Source: Marinibacterium profundimaris (lineage in GTDB: Bacteria > Pseudomonadota > Alphaproteobacteria > Rhodobacterales > Rhodobacteraceae). Taken from it: a DNA stretch of 64,000 nt. How positions within the stretch are numbered: the stretch's first letter is position 1; every line of letters starts with the position of its first letter. Positions 27,015 through 36,019 of the stretch are shown piece by piece. A model generated the notes under the pieces. It was not told the DNA's origin. It did not search any database and worked only from the letters and a program-made list of their open reading frames with translations. The stretch covers positions 186,001 to 250,000 of the forward strand of contig NZ_AQQR01000004.1 of assembly GCF_002210095.1 (NCBI RefSeq), read 5' to 3'. The position numbers were made by a program, and so were the translations under genes.

Positions 27015-27776
27015 TTACGACCGGATGCGCCAGCCCGTGCGGAAGATCCACCAGATCAGGCCGAGGCAAAGCGCGGTGAACCCGGCGATGGCCAGAAGGC
27101 TGACGCCCACCGGCACGTCGGCCACGGCATAGAAGGACCAGCGGAAGCCCGAGATCAGGTAGACCACCGGATTGAACAGCGACACGGTCTGCCAGACCGG
27201 CGGCAGCATCGAGGTCGAATAGAACGCCCCACCCAGGAAGACGAGCGGCGTGATGACCATCAGCGGCACGATCTGCAGCTGCTCGAAATTCTTCGCCCAG
27301 ATGCCCAGGATGAACCCCAGAAGCGAAAAACTGAGACAGGTCAGCAGCAGGAAGGCCACCATCGGCAGCGGGTGAGCGATCTGCAACTCCACGAAGAAGG
27401 AGGCGGTGACGATGATCACCACCCCGATGAACAGCGCCTTGGTCGCCGCCGCGCCGACAAAGCCCAGCACGATTTCCAGGAAGTTCATCGGCGCCGAGAG
27501 CGGTTCGTAGATCGTGCCAATGAACTTCGGGAAATAGATCCCGAACGAGGCGTTCGAGATCGCCTGGCTCATCACCGACAGCATCACCAGCCCCGGGACG
27601 ATGAAGGCGCCATAGCTCACGCCCTCGACCTCGTCGATGCGCGAGCCGATCGCCGCGCCGAAGACCACGAAGTAGAGCGAGGTCGAAATCACCGGCGACA
27701 GGAAGCTTTGCATGAAGGTGCGGAAAAAGCGGCTCATCTCGCGGTGGTAGATGGCCCAGACGGCGGTGAGGTTCAC
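27015..27776 (-). CDS. ABC-2 type transporter permease
   Basis: A 253-residue membrane protein with six hydrophobic segments. [17 protein letters not shown] and [13 protein letters not shown] are typical of ABC-2 exporters of the YadH/drug-export type. It starts with GTG at 27776, overlapping the ATPase gene stop (GTGA). Together they form a complete exporter with unknown cargo. Confidence 0.93.
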   Translation of the reverse strand: MNLTAVWAIYHREMSRFFRTFMQSFLSPVISTSLYFVVFGAAIGSRIDEVEGVSYGAFIVPGLVMLSVMSQAISNASFGIYFPKFIGTIYEPLSAPMNFLEIVLGFVGAAATKALFIGVVIIVTASFFVELQIAHPLPMVAFLLLTCLSFSLLGFILGIWAKNFEQLQIVPLMVITPLVFLGGAFYSTSMLPPVWQTVSLFNPVVYLISGFRWSFYAVADVPVGVSLLAIAGFTALCLGLIWWIFRTGWRIRS

Positions 27777-28723
27777 GCGGCGCCCTCCTTCTTGTGCTCC
27801 TCGGCGGCGACGAGGTCGACGAAGATGTCTTCAAGGCTGCTCTGCCGGGTTTCCACGTCGCGCAGCACGAGGCCGGCGGCCGCGACATCGTTCAGCAGCG
27901 CGGTGATCCCGGTACGGTCGCCGCTGCGGGTGTCGTAGCCATAGATCAGCCGGTCGCCGCCTTCGCCCAGGTCCAGGTCGTAGCCGGACAGGCTGTCGGG
28001 GATCGCCGTGACCGGATCCTTCAGGTGCACGATGATCTCCTTGCGGCCCATCTGGCGCATCAGGTCGGCCTTGTCCTCGACCAGCAGGATCTGCCCGTCG
28101 TTGATCACGGCAACGCGGTCGGCGATGGCCTCGGCCTCCTCGATGTAGTGGGTGGTCAGGATGATGGTGACGCCCTCGGCCTTCATGTCCTCGACGATGC
28201 GCCACATGTCGCGGCGCAGTTCCACGTCGACGCCGGCCGTCGGTTCGTCCAGGAACAGCACGCGCGGCTCGTGGACCAGCGCCTTGGCGATCAGCACGCG
28301 GCGGCGCATGCCCCCCGACAGCTGCTTCAGCTCGCTGTCCCGCTTGTCCCACAGCGACAGCCGGGTGAGGATCTTTTCGACCAGCGCGTCGTCGCGTGTC
28401 CGGCCGAACAGCCCGCGCGAGAAGCGGACGGTGCGGATCACCGTCTCGAACGGCTCCAGAGCGATCTCCTGCGGGACAAGGCCGATCAGCGATCGCGCGG
28501 CGCGGTAGTCGGTTTCGATGTCATGCCCGCTGACGATCACGCTGCCCGAGGTGGGCATGGTGATGCCGCAGACGGTCGAGATCAGCGTTGTCTTGCCCGC
28601 GCCATTGGGCCCGAGCAACGCCAGGATCTCGCCCTCGCGAATCGTGAGCGAGACGCCCTTGAGCGCCTCGAATCCTTCCGCGTAGACCTTTTTCAGGTCC
28701 CGGATCGTGACGATGTCCGCCAT
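27773..28723 (-). CDS. ABC transporter ATP-binding protein
   Basis: A 316-residue ATPase with Walker [11 protein letters not shown] near residue 40, signature LSGGMRRR, Walker [13 protein letters not shown], and a switch His in [11 protein letters not shown]-terminal extension of about 80 residues is typical of the YadG/CcmA-type exporters paired with ABC-2 permeases. Partner of the permease that follows. Confidence 0.94.
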   Translation of the reverse strand: MADIVTIRDLKKVYAEGFEALKGVSLTIREGEILALLGPNGAGKTTLISTVCGITMPTSGSVIVSGHDIETDYRAARSLIGLVPQEIALEPFETVIRTVRFSRGLFGRTRDDALVEKILTRLSLWDKRDSELKQLSGGMRRRVLIAKALVHEPRVLFLDEPTAGVDVELRRDMWRIVEDMKAEGVTIILTTHYIEEAEAIADRVAVINDGQILLVEDKADLMRQMGRKEIIVHLKDPVTAIPDSLSGYDLDLGEGGDRLIYGYDTRSGDRTGITALLNDVAAAGLVLRDVETRQSSLEDIFVDLVAAEEHKKEGAA

Positions 28724-28768
28724 GCTGCCCCCTTCTTGCCCCGCCCGTGCCGCGGGATGCGGATGGAT

Positions 28769-29296
28769 CTAGCCGCGCAGGCGGCCGAACCAACCTTTTT
28801 TCTTCGCGACTTCCTCTGCCTCGGCGGCTTCTCCGGCATCGTCGCCCTCGGCGGGGCCTTCCAGAGCCGTCTGCAGGCGCGTGAAGAAATTGTCGGCCAT
28901 CTTCTTGGCAAAGCCGTCGATGATCCGGCTGCCCAGCTGCGCGAGCTTGCCGCCGACCTTCGCATCGACGTCATAGCTCAGCGTCGTGCCGCCATCGGCA
29001 TTGGGTGCGAATGTCACCACGGCCGCGCCCTTGGCAAAGCCCGCGGCCCCCCCCTTGCCTTCACCGCTGATGGTCAGCTTCTCGTTCTCGACCATGTCGG
29101 ACATGGTCACATTGCCCTTGAAGGTCGCCTTCACCGGGCCGACCTTCTGGGTCACCGTCGCGCTGTAACCCTCCTCGGGCGAGCCTTCGACCTCCTGCGC
29201 GCCGGGGATGCAGGCCTTCAGCATCTCGGGATCGAGAAGCGCGGCGTAGACGGTGGCCGGATCGGCCTTGATCTCGCGCGTGTCGCTCATCTGCAT
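28769..29296 (-). CDS. CoxG-like SRPBCC family protein
   Basis: A 175-residue protein of the carbon monoxide dehydrogenase subunit G (CoxG) family, an SRPBCC (Bet v1-like) fold. DPEMLKACIPGAQEV near the N-terminus and LSYDVDAKVGGKLAQLGSRI in the second half are the family signatures. The C-terminal 30 residues are Glu/Ala rich and end in KKKGWFGRLRG, suggesting membrane association. Start at 29296 behind AGGAGG. No molybdenum hydroxylase genes are adjacent, so its usual role in recruiting CODH-like enzymes to the membrane has no local partner here. Confidence 0.88.
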   Translation of the reverse strand: MQMSDTREIKADPATVYAALLDPEMLKACIPGAQEVEGSPEEGYSATVTQKVGPVKATFKGNVTMSDMVENEKLTISGEGKGGAAGFAKGAAVVTFAPNADGGTTLSYDVDAKVGGKLAQLGSRIIDGFAKKMADNFFTRLQTALEGPAEGDDAGEAAEAEEVAKKKGWFGRLRG

Positions 29297-29444
29297 TGAG
29301 GGGTCCTCCTGTCCTGGTATCGTATCTAGTAGCGCGCCGGGCCGCCTGCGCCAATCGGTCTTTGGGAGGGGGCCGGCCGCGCGCCGGACTTGCCAAGCAT
29401 GCCTGCTGTGATAGCGGTGCCGGGCAACATGAGGCTGAGGGCAG

Positions 29445-30410
29445 ATGGAAAACCGGGCGGCGGCGGGTATCGCGTTCATCACGGCGGGGATCTTCTGCAT
29501 CTCGATCAACGACATGCTCATCAAGGAGCTGTCGGGCGGCTACCCGCTGCACCAGATGGTCTTTGTCCGCTCGCTCATCGGGCTCGGCTTCAGCCTGATC
29601 TTCGTTCAGCTGGAGGGCGGGTTTTCCATCCTGCGCACGCGCCAGCCCTGGCTGCATGCCTTCCGCGGCCTGTTGCTGGTGGCCGCCAACATGACCTATT
29701 TCGCCGCCCTCGCGGCCCTGCCGCTGGCCGATGCCACGGCTCTGTTCTTCGTGGCGCCGCTTTTTATCACCGTGCTGTCGATCCCGATCCTGGGCGAGAA
29801 GGTCGGCCCGCTGCGGATGGGCGCGGTGCTGGTAGGTTTTGCCGGCGTCGTGCTGATGCAACGCCCCTGGGCCGGGCGCGAGGCGCTGGAGGTCAGCCGC
29901 ATCGTGCTGCTGCTGCCGGTCTTCTCGGCGCTGCTTTATGCCACGAACCAGCTCATGACCCGCAGACTGGGCGCGACCACCAAGGCCTCGGCGCTGTCGG
30001 TCTATATCCAGGGGACGTTCATCATCGTATCGACCCTGTTCTGGCTGGTGGCCGGGGACGGGCGCTTTGCCGAAGGGGTCGAGAGCGCCTCGGTCGTGTT
30101 CCTGCTGCGGGCCTGGGTCTGGCCGCAGGGCTCGGACTGGCTGTACTTCGTCGGGCTGGGGCTGAACGCGGCGGTGATCGGCTACGCGCTGAGCGCAGCC
30201 TACCGCTCTGCCGATGCCGCCACCATCGCGCCGTTCGAATACATCGGCCTGCCGCTGGCGGTGTTCTGGGGCTTCGTCATCTTCGACACGCTGCCGGGCT
30301 GGGAGGTCTGGATCGGCATGGCGCTGATCATGGGCTCCGGGCTGTTCGTCTTCCTGCGCGAGCGGCAGCTGTCCCGGCGCATCGCGCGCGGGCAGGTCAA
30401 GCTGCGCTAG
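29445..30410 (+). CDS. DMT family transporter (EamA)
   Basis: A 321-residue membrane protein with ten hydrophobic segments in two EamA repeats (about residues 8-145 and 155-300). Motifs such as PLADATALFFVAPLF and APFEYIGLPLAVFWG fit drug/metabolite exporters. The substrate is unknown. Start at 29445, next to GAGGGCAG. Confidence 0.9.
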   Translation: MENRAAAGIAFITAGIFCISINDMLIKELSGGYPLHQMVFVRSLIGLGFSLIFVQLEGGFSILRTRQPWLHAFRGLLLVAANMTYFAALAALPLADATALFFVAPLFITVLSIPILGEKVGPLRMGAVLVGFAGVVLMQRPWAGREALEVSRIVLLLPVFSALLYATNQLMTRRLGATTKASALSVYIQGTFIIVSTLFWLVAGDGRFAEGVESASVVFLLRAWVWPQGSDWLYFVGLGLNAAVIGYALSAAYRSADAATIAPFEYIGLPLAVFWGFVIFDTLPGWEVWIGMALIMGSGLFVFLRERQLSRRIARGQVKLR

Positions 30411-30514
30411 CGGCCGCGTATTGATCCGGTGACGGTGGCCAAGACCGGCGGTGCGGTTTAAAGCCTGCGTTCAGATTGCTGCCCTAAGCTGCCGCCCGGA
30501 TCACAGGAGCCGCC

Positions 30515-31714
30515 ATGTCCCGCCCCGCCCTTGCCCGCTGGCTGAGCCAGACCAACGACGTCACGCAGACCTTTCTGGCCGCCGGGCGGATCCCGGGGCT
30601 GATCAACCTGGCGGGCGGGCTGCCCGATCCGTCGGTCTGGCCGGTGGACGCGCTGGCCGGTTATGCGCAATCGGCCGTGGCCGACCACCCCGGCGACAGC
30701 CTGGCCTATTCGCCGATCGACGGCCTGCCGGGCCTGCGCGACGTCATCGCCGCGCGCTTTTCGCGGGGCGATCTGAAGCTGGGCCGCGAGAACGTCATGG
30801 TGACGACCGGCGGCATGCAGGCGCTGGACCTGGTGGGCAAGGTGCTGCTGGACCAGGGCGATGCCATCGCCGCGCAATCGCCGGCCTACCTTGGCGCGCT
30901 CGACGCCTGGATGCCGCGCGGCCCGGCCTACCGGCCGATGCGGCTGGACACCAACGACGTGGATATCGCCGGCTGCATGGCGGGCGCGAAATTCGCCTAC
31001 ACGGTGCCGAACTTTTCCAACCCCTCCGGCCGCCTGGTCGAGGCGGATCAGCGGCAGGAGCTGGTCGCAGCCGCCCATGACACCGGCTGCTGGCTGGTCG
31101 AGGACGATCCCTATGGCGCGCTCTACTACGACGGCGATCCGCTGCCGCGCCTGCTGGATCTGTCGGCGAAGGGCCAGGGCGACGGTCCCTACGACGGGCC
31201 GGTGATCTACCTTGGCACGCTGTCGAAGGAACTGGCGCCGGGCATGCGCATCGGCTGGGTCATCGCCGCGCCCGAGATGATCGTGGCGCTGACCACGGCC
31301 AAGCAGGGGTCGGACATGTTCACCTCGGGCATCTGCCAGCGCATGGCGCAATCCGCGCTGGAGGACGGGCTGCCCGAACAGGTGCTGCCGCAGATCATCG
31401 ATCTGTACCGCGCGCGCCGCGACGCGCTCTGCGCCGCGATGGCCGAGCATCTGGGCGATCTTTATGATTGGGACGTGCCGAAGGGCGGCATGTTCGTCTG
31501 GGCCGTGGCAAAGGATCCGCGCCTGAATACCGATGCGCTGATGACGCGCGGGCTGGACCACGGGGTCTGCATCTCGCCCAGCTCGGTCTTCGATCCCGAA
31601 GGCAAGGACCACCGGGCGACGCGGCTGAACTTCACCCTCAACCCGCCCGAGAAACTGGCCGAGGGCGTGCGCCGCCTGGCCGAGGCGACGCGTGCGGAGC
31701 TTGCCTCCCTCTGA
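30515..31714 (+). CDS. PLP-dependent aminotransferase (class I/II)
   Basis: A 399-residue fold-type I aminotransferase resembling 2-aminoadipate and MocR-associated enzymes. LINLAGGLPDPSVWP opens the family core, TTGGMQALDLV binds the cofactor phosphate, VPNFSNPSGR and EDDPYGALYY contact PLP, and the Schiff-base Lys lies in LGTLSKELAPGMRIGW. The N-terminus lacks the GntR domain of full MocR proteins. Substrate not determined. RBS-like AGGAG lies seven bases before the ATG. Confidence 0.9.
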   Translation: MSRPALARWLSQTNDVTQTFLAAGRIPGLINLAGGLPDPSVWPVDALAGYAQSAVADHPGDSLAYSPIDGLPGLRDVIAARFSRGDLKLGRENVMVTTGGMQALDLVGKVLLDQGDAIAAQSPAYLGALDAWMPRGPAYRPMRLDTNDVDIAGCMAGAKFAYTVPNFSNPSGRLVEADQRQELVAAAHDTGCWLVEDDPYGALYYDGDPLPRLLDLSAKGQGDGPYDGPVIYLGTLSKELAPGMRIGWVIAAPEMIVALTTAKQGSDMFTSGICQRMAQSALEDGLPEQVLPQIIDLYRARRDALCAAMAEHLGDLYDWDVPKGGMFVWAVAKDPRLNTDALMTRGLDHGVCISPSSVFDPEGKDHRATRLNFTLNPPEKLAEGVRRLAEATRAELASL

Positions 31715-31855
31715 ACCGGGGTCGTCAGTCGGAATGTCGTCCGTCGCAACTGCGCGCCCGCCCTTTTGCGGGACAGTCCGCGGGCGTTGTGCCCGATGCG
31801 CAAAGATCCCGCCCCTCGCAGGCCGGGTCTGTCCCTGTAGATCTGATCGCGGCCC

Positions 31856-32152
31856 TCAGGCCAGGACCGTCACCCGGATCGTGGCGTCGGGCCGCCGCTG
31901 GTCCAGACGGGCGCGGGCCGTATCCAGCTTTGCATGCGCCGCTTCCAGCAGCACCAGCGCCCGGGCCCGTTCCTCGTATAGTCGCCGGATGCGGGAGCCG
32001 GGATTGCCCATCGCGTCGCGGTTGGGCCGGAGTGTCGCCGGGAACCAGGCACGCATCTCCTCCAGCGCCTCGCGCCAGGCGCGATCGGCCTCGATGTATC
32101 GCAAGTAGGTGACGCGCAGCGCGCGACGCCGTGTGGCCAGTTCTGACTGCAT
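31856..32152 (-). CDS. Small helical protein of unknown function
   Basis: A 98-residue, Arg/Ala/Glu-rich protein predicted to be almost all helix (long runs such as EERARALVLLEAAHAKLDTAR). The start at 32152 has an excellent GGAGGAG five to eleven bases upstream, the main reason to call it; the in-frame extension to 32551 is not supported. No family recognised and no membrane segment. Confidence 0.5.
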   Translation of the reverse strand: MQSELATRRRALRVTYLRYIEADRAWREALEEMRAWFPATLRPNRDAMGNPGSRIRRLYEERARALVLLEAAHAKLDTARARLDQRRPDATIRVTVLA

Positions 32153-32549
32153 CGCTTTCTCCTCCACGTGCAGGACCGGTGGCATGATTCTACCACAAGC
32201 CGTCACGACCGCGCTATGGGCTGCGATGTCACGGTCTCGTGCAACCGTAAGCCATTCTGGCCGGGGGAGCCCAAAACCTGAATAAATCTCCTGAACTCCA
32301 TGAGAAACGGCGTCTATCGCAAGACCCCCCGCCTCGCCGACCGCAATGGGGGCACTAAACCGTGCGAAAACCGGAAATTTCAAAAGACGCCAGGCGCCGT
32401 GACACGTGCCGCGCTTTTCCCGGCAGACCGGACTTGAACCCCGCCCGGCCGACCTGCTTAAGTCGGCCGGACGGACGTTGCGGTGACTGAACACCGGGGC
32501 CATGGCGCCCCGGGGACCGTGGCCTCCACCGTTACGGTTGAAAGGTGCC
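32153..32549. other. Intergenic region upstream of the sensor kinase
   Basis: Nearly 400 bases between two divergent genes, with a relatively AT-rich centre (about 32260-32400). No gene seen. It contains one strong inverted repeat described separately. Confidence 0.4.
32445..32470. promoter_or_regulatory. Nine-pair inverted repeat upstream of the sensor kinase
   Basis: CCGGCCGAC, an eight-base spacer CTGCTTAA, then GTCGGCCGG: a perfect inverted repeat 80 bases before the histidine kinase start. It could be a regulator binding site or an attenuating hairpin. Confidence 0.4.
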
Positions 32550-34466
32550 ATGTTCCGGTTCCGCCCCGCTTTCCGGCCCCTTGCCCAGCATCGTGCCCAG
32601 TATTCCGTCGCGCATTTTTTCCTGCGTCTCTCCCGGCATCTGGCGCCGGCCCTGCTGGCCGCGCTGCTGCTGGCGCTGCTGGCCGACGTGCCCGGCGCCC
32701 GGGCGCAGGCCGACCCGCCGGAGCGCCGGCGCTTTCTCTTCCTCTATGCCAACCAGAGCACCCTGCCCGCCAACCTCGAGACGACGCGCGGGCTGGAAGA
32801 GCGGCTCCGTGCCGCGCTGGGATCCTCCTACGAGGTCTATGCCGAGTACCGCGACATCCAGCGTTTTCCCGGCCCGCTGGAGGATGCGCGCTTTCGCCAA
32901 CGGCTCGAGGACCGCTATAGCGACTTCCACCTGGACGCGATCCTGGCCCTGGGCCGGAACGGTCTGCAGGTCGCGCTGGAGCAGCACGACATGCTGGGCC
33001 CGGACGTGCCGGTGATCTACGGCGGCTTCAGTGCGCGGCACCTCGGGGATCTGGATCTGCCCCCGGGCTTTCACGGCTTCACCAACGAATACGACGCCCG
33101 CGGCACGGTCGAGCTGGCCCGCGCGCTGCAGCCCGACGCGCGGCGGCTGGTGGTCTTTGCCGGCAACGGGCCGCAGGACGAGCTGTGGAAGAGCTATTCC
33201 AACGACCAGCTCTCGGATCTCGACGGGATCGAGTACGAACTGGTCACGGACCTCACGCTCGACGGCTTCGTGGACCGGGCCGCGGCGCTGCCCCCGGACA
33301 CGATCCTGCTGGTGCTGACGATCTTCAAGGACGCCGACGGGACCGATTACGCGCCGCTCCATGCCGCCGGCGTGATTGCCGAGGCGGCCAGCGTGCCGAC
33401 CTACGGCGTCTACGAAACCTTCATCGGCGGCGGCATCACCGGCGGCGAGGTCGACACCTTCGAGGACCTCGGCATGGCCATGGGCGAGACCGCGCTGCGG
33501 CTTCTGGACGGCCAGAGCGTCCCGGCGCACGCCGTGGCCCCCTCGCGCCGGGTGGTGGACTGGCGCCAGCTGGAGCGCTTCGATATCGACCCTGAACGCG
33601 TCCCGCCGGGTACCGAGATCCGCTATTACACCCCCACGCTGTGGGAGGAATTCGCGCCGCAGATCCTGCTGGCCACCGCGATCATCCTGGCGCAATCGGG
33701 CACCATCGCCGCGCTGGTGATCCAGAACCGTCGCCGGCGCGAGACCGAGGCGGAGATGACGCGCCAGCGGCTGGAGATGGCGCACCTGGCGCGGGTGGCG
33801 CAGCTGGGCGAATTGTCCGGCGCGCTGGCGCATGAACTGAACCAGCCGCTCACCTCTATCCTGGCCAATGCAGAGGCCGGATCGCGCCTGATCGCGCGCG
33901 CGGCGCCGGACCTGGACGAGATCAGCGAGATCTTCGGCGACATCGCCGCCGAGGACAGGCGCGCCGCCGCCATCATCACGGACCTGCGGCGGCTGATGTC
34001 GAAGGGCGACAGCATCTTCGAGCCGCTGGAGCTGAACACGGTGATCCGCGCGACCCTGGCGCTGGCCGCGACCGAGATCGCCCGGCGCGACCTGCGAGTC
34101 GACCTGCAATTGTCCCGCGACCCCATTGCGATCAACGGCAACAGGGGGCAGCTTCAGCAGGTGGTGCTCAACTTGTTGATAAATGCGGCGGAAGCCATGA
34201 GTGAGTTCAGGGAGGGCCGGGCGCGCGTGATCCTGTCGACCGGGGCGCGGGACGACGGGATGGTGGGCCTGGTGCTGCGCGATTTCGGGCCGGGGCTGGA
34301 CGCCGGTGTCGATCCGTTCCGCCCCTTCGCCACGACGAAGTCCTCCGGCATGGGGCTGGGCCTGCCGATCTGCCGCACCATCGCCGAAGCCCATGGCGGC
34401 CGGCTGACGCTGGAACCGGCCGAGGGCGGAGGGACGCGGGCGATCTTCGCGTTGCCGCGCGCATGA
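32550..34466 (+). CDS. Sensor histidine kinase with periplasmic binding-protein-like domain
   Basis: A 638-residue sensor. An N-terminal signal/anchor (about residues 25-52) leads to a periplasmic domain of about 300 residues resembling ABC substrate-binding proteins (LFLYANQST, DAILALGRNG). A membrane segment follows at about 371-392, then a HisKA domain with the phospho-acceptor His428 in AHELNQP. The HATPase domain has NLLINAAEAM, DFGPGL and GMGLGLPICR. The ATG at 32550 is chosen over one 16 codons upstream. The stop overlaps the response regulator start by four bases. The periplasmic fold suggests sensing a small ligand. Confidence 0.9.
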   Translation: MFRFRPAFRPLAQHRAQYSVAHFFLRLSRHLAPALLAALLLALLADVPGARAQADPPERRRFLFLYANQSTLPANLETTRGLEERLRAALGSSYEVYAEYRDIQRFPGPLEDARFRQRLEDRYSDFHLDAILALGRNGLQVALEQHDMLGPDVPVIYGGFSARHLGDLDLPPGFHGFTNEYDARGTVELARALQPDARRLVVFAGNGPQDELWKSYSNDQLSDLDGIEYELVTDLTLDGFVDRAAALPPDTILLVLTIFKDADGTDYAPLHAAGVIAEAASVPTYGVYETFIGGGITGGEVDTFEDLGMAMGETALRLLDGQSVPAHAVAPSRRVVDWRQLERFDIDPERVPPGTEIRYYTPTLWEEFAPQILLATAIILAQSGTIAALVIQNRRRRETEAEMTRQRLEMAHLARVAQLGELSGALAHELNQPLTSILANAEAGSRLIARAAPDLDEISEIFGDIAAEDRRAAAIITDLRRLMSKGDSIFEPLELNTVIRATLALAATEIARRDLRVDLQLSRDPIAINGNRGQLQQVVLNLLINAAEAMSEFREGRARVILSTGARDDGMVGLVLRDFGPGLDAGVDPFRPFATTKSSGMGLGLPICRTIAEAHGGRLTLEPAEGGGTRAIFALPRA

Positions 34467-35206
34467 GCACGTCCGCCGAGATGTCCCCCGAAACGCCCCC
34501 CGGCGCACCGGATCCGGTGATCCACATCGTGGACGATGACGGCGCGGTGCGCACCGCGCTCAGCCGTGTGCTGCGCGCCGAGGGCTACGCCGTAGAACCG
34601 CACAGCGGCGCGGCGGCTTTCGTGGCCGCTCTGGAGGGGAATGACGGCCCCGGCTGCGCGGTCTTCGACCTGCAGATGCCCGAAACCGGCGGGCTGGAGC
34701 TGCAGCGCATGCTTGAGACCCGCGGCGTGGACCTGCCGGTGATCTTCCTCACCGGCCATGGCGACGTGGCCTCCTGCGTCGAGGCCATGAAGCTGGGCGC
34801 GGTGGATTTCCTGGAAAAACCGGTGCAGGCGGCAGAACTGTTCGCGGCAGTGGACCGCGCGCTGGCGCTCGACCGCCAGCGCCGGGCCGCCGTCGATGCG
34901 CGGGCGCTGCGAGATAGCCTGCTGTCGCGCCTGACCCCGCGCGAGGCCGAGGTGATGGAACGCATCGTCACGGGCCGGCTGAACAAGCAGATCGCCGGGG
35001 ACCTCGGGATCTCGGAGAAGACGGTGAAGGTGCACCGGCAGCGGGTCATGCACAAGCTCGAGGTGCGCACCCTGGCGGAGCTGGTGGGGCTGGTGCTGCG
35101 TCATCAGGAGCCCGAACAGGCTCCACGGGCCTCCGCGGACGGCGGCGCGGAGCCGTCAGACGACCGGGAAATGCGCCGGCGGGGATCCGCCGGGGGTAAG
35201 GCATAG
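34463..35206 (+). CDS. Response regulator, FixJ/LuxR type
   Basis: A 247-residue two-domain regulator. The receiver has the acidic pair in HIVDDDGAV, phosphorylation site Asp69 in FDLQMP, Thr in FLTGHGD and Lys in FLEKPVQ. The output is a LuxR helix-turn-helix (LTPREAEVM, KQIAGDLGISEKTVKVHR). The C-terminal 35 residues are charged and disordered-looking. Overlap with the kinase shows they are a cognate pair. Targets may include the sulfatase downstream; that is inference. Confidence 0.93.
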   Translation: MSTSAEMSPETPPGAPDPVIHIVDDDGAVRTALSRVLRAEGYAVEPHSGAAAFVAALEGNDGPGCAVFDLQMPETGGLELQRMLETRGVDLPVIFLTGHGDVASCVEAMKLGAVDFLEKPVQAAELFAAVDRALALDRQRRAAVDARALRDSLLSRLTPREAEVMERIVTGRLNKQIAGDLGISEKTVKVHRQRVMHKLEVRTLAELVGLVLRHQEPEQAPRASADGGAEPSDDREMRRRGSAGGKA

Positions 35207-35249
35207 GTCCAACTGTTCGGCCGGTTCGCCGCGCCATAGGACTCGGATC

Positions 35250-35636
35250 ATGACGGATTTCGCCTGCCTTGTCGCGATCGTGGATGACCATGCGCAAAGC
35301 CGCAGGGCGCTGGCACGCCTGCTCGGCTCCATGAACTGCGGCACGGTCGTCTTCGCGTCGGGCGAGGCCTTCCTCACCCCCGGCGGGCCGGAGGTGCCGG
35401 ACCTGGTCCTGCTGGATTTCAACCTGGCCGGGCTGAGCGGTCTGGAGCTGTTGGGGCAGGCGTTGCGGCGGCATCCGGGGGCGACGGTTCTGGTGATCAC
35501 GGGGCGCGAACAGCCGGGAATGCGGCAGAGCTGCCTCGATGCCGGGGCGCACGGGTTTCTGAACAAGCCGATCGGACAGGATGACCTGGTCCCCTTCTTG
35601 CGGGCGGGACATGAGCACAGCCTCAAGTCGGTGTGA
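35250..35636 (+). CDS. Stand-alone response regulator receiver
   Basis: A 128-residue receiver domain without an output domain. Acidic residues in IVDDHAQ, phosphorylation site Asp56 in LLDFNLAG, Thr in VITGRE and Lys in FLNKPIG are all intact. It follows the FixJ-type regulator by 43 bases, so the operon encodes one kinase and two receivers. A single-domain receiver may act as a phosphate sink or a protein-interaction output for the same kinase. Confidence 0.9.
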   Translation: MTDFACLVAIVDDHAQSRRALARLLGSMNCGTVVFASGEAFLTPGGPEVPDLVLLDFNLAGLSGLELLGQALRRHPGATVLVITGREQPGMRQSCLDAGAHGFLNKPIGQDDLVPFLRAGHEHSLKSV

Positions 35637-36019
35637 CGCCGGATTGGCGGGCACGCCGCGTCCGGTCCCGTGCCATCCCTGAACCACGGCCGGACCGCGG
35701 CGGACGACCCGCTGCCGCCGCCCCCGGCTGACCCAGGGGTACTTACAAGGTCCAACTATCAATCGCACCGTCCTCCGGGGACGTTACCGCCGGAGGAAGC
35801 CACGGCCCGACCTCGGCACCGAAGCGGGAGGCGGGCAAGAGCCCCCGACCGGACCACGGCCCGTACCGAGGCAACAAGCGAGGCAAGGCGTGAACGGGTC
35901 CCCGAGGTCCGCCGCCACTGACGGCAGCCGGATCCGCCCCCAGGACCCGGACACAGCCTGCCTCGCCCACCCCGGCGCATTGGCCCAGACCGAAGAATGA
36001 CTGCGACAAGGAGAGCAAC
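35637..36019. other. Intergenic region upstream of the sulfatase
   Basis: A 383-base stretch without a recognised gene. It should hold the sulfatase promoter. AGGGGTACTTACAAGG near 35736 stands out from the GC-rich surroundings as a possible regulatory sequence. GGAGAG precedes the sulfatase ATG. Confidence 0.4.
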
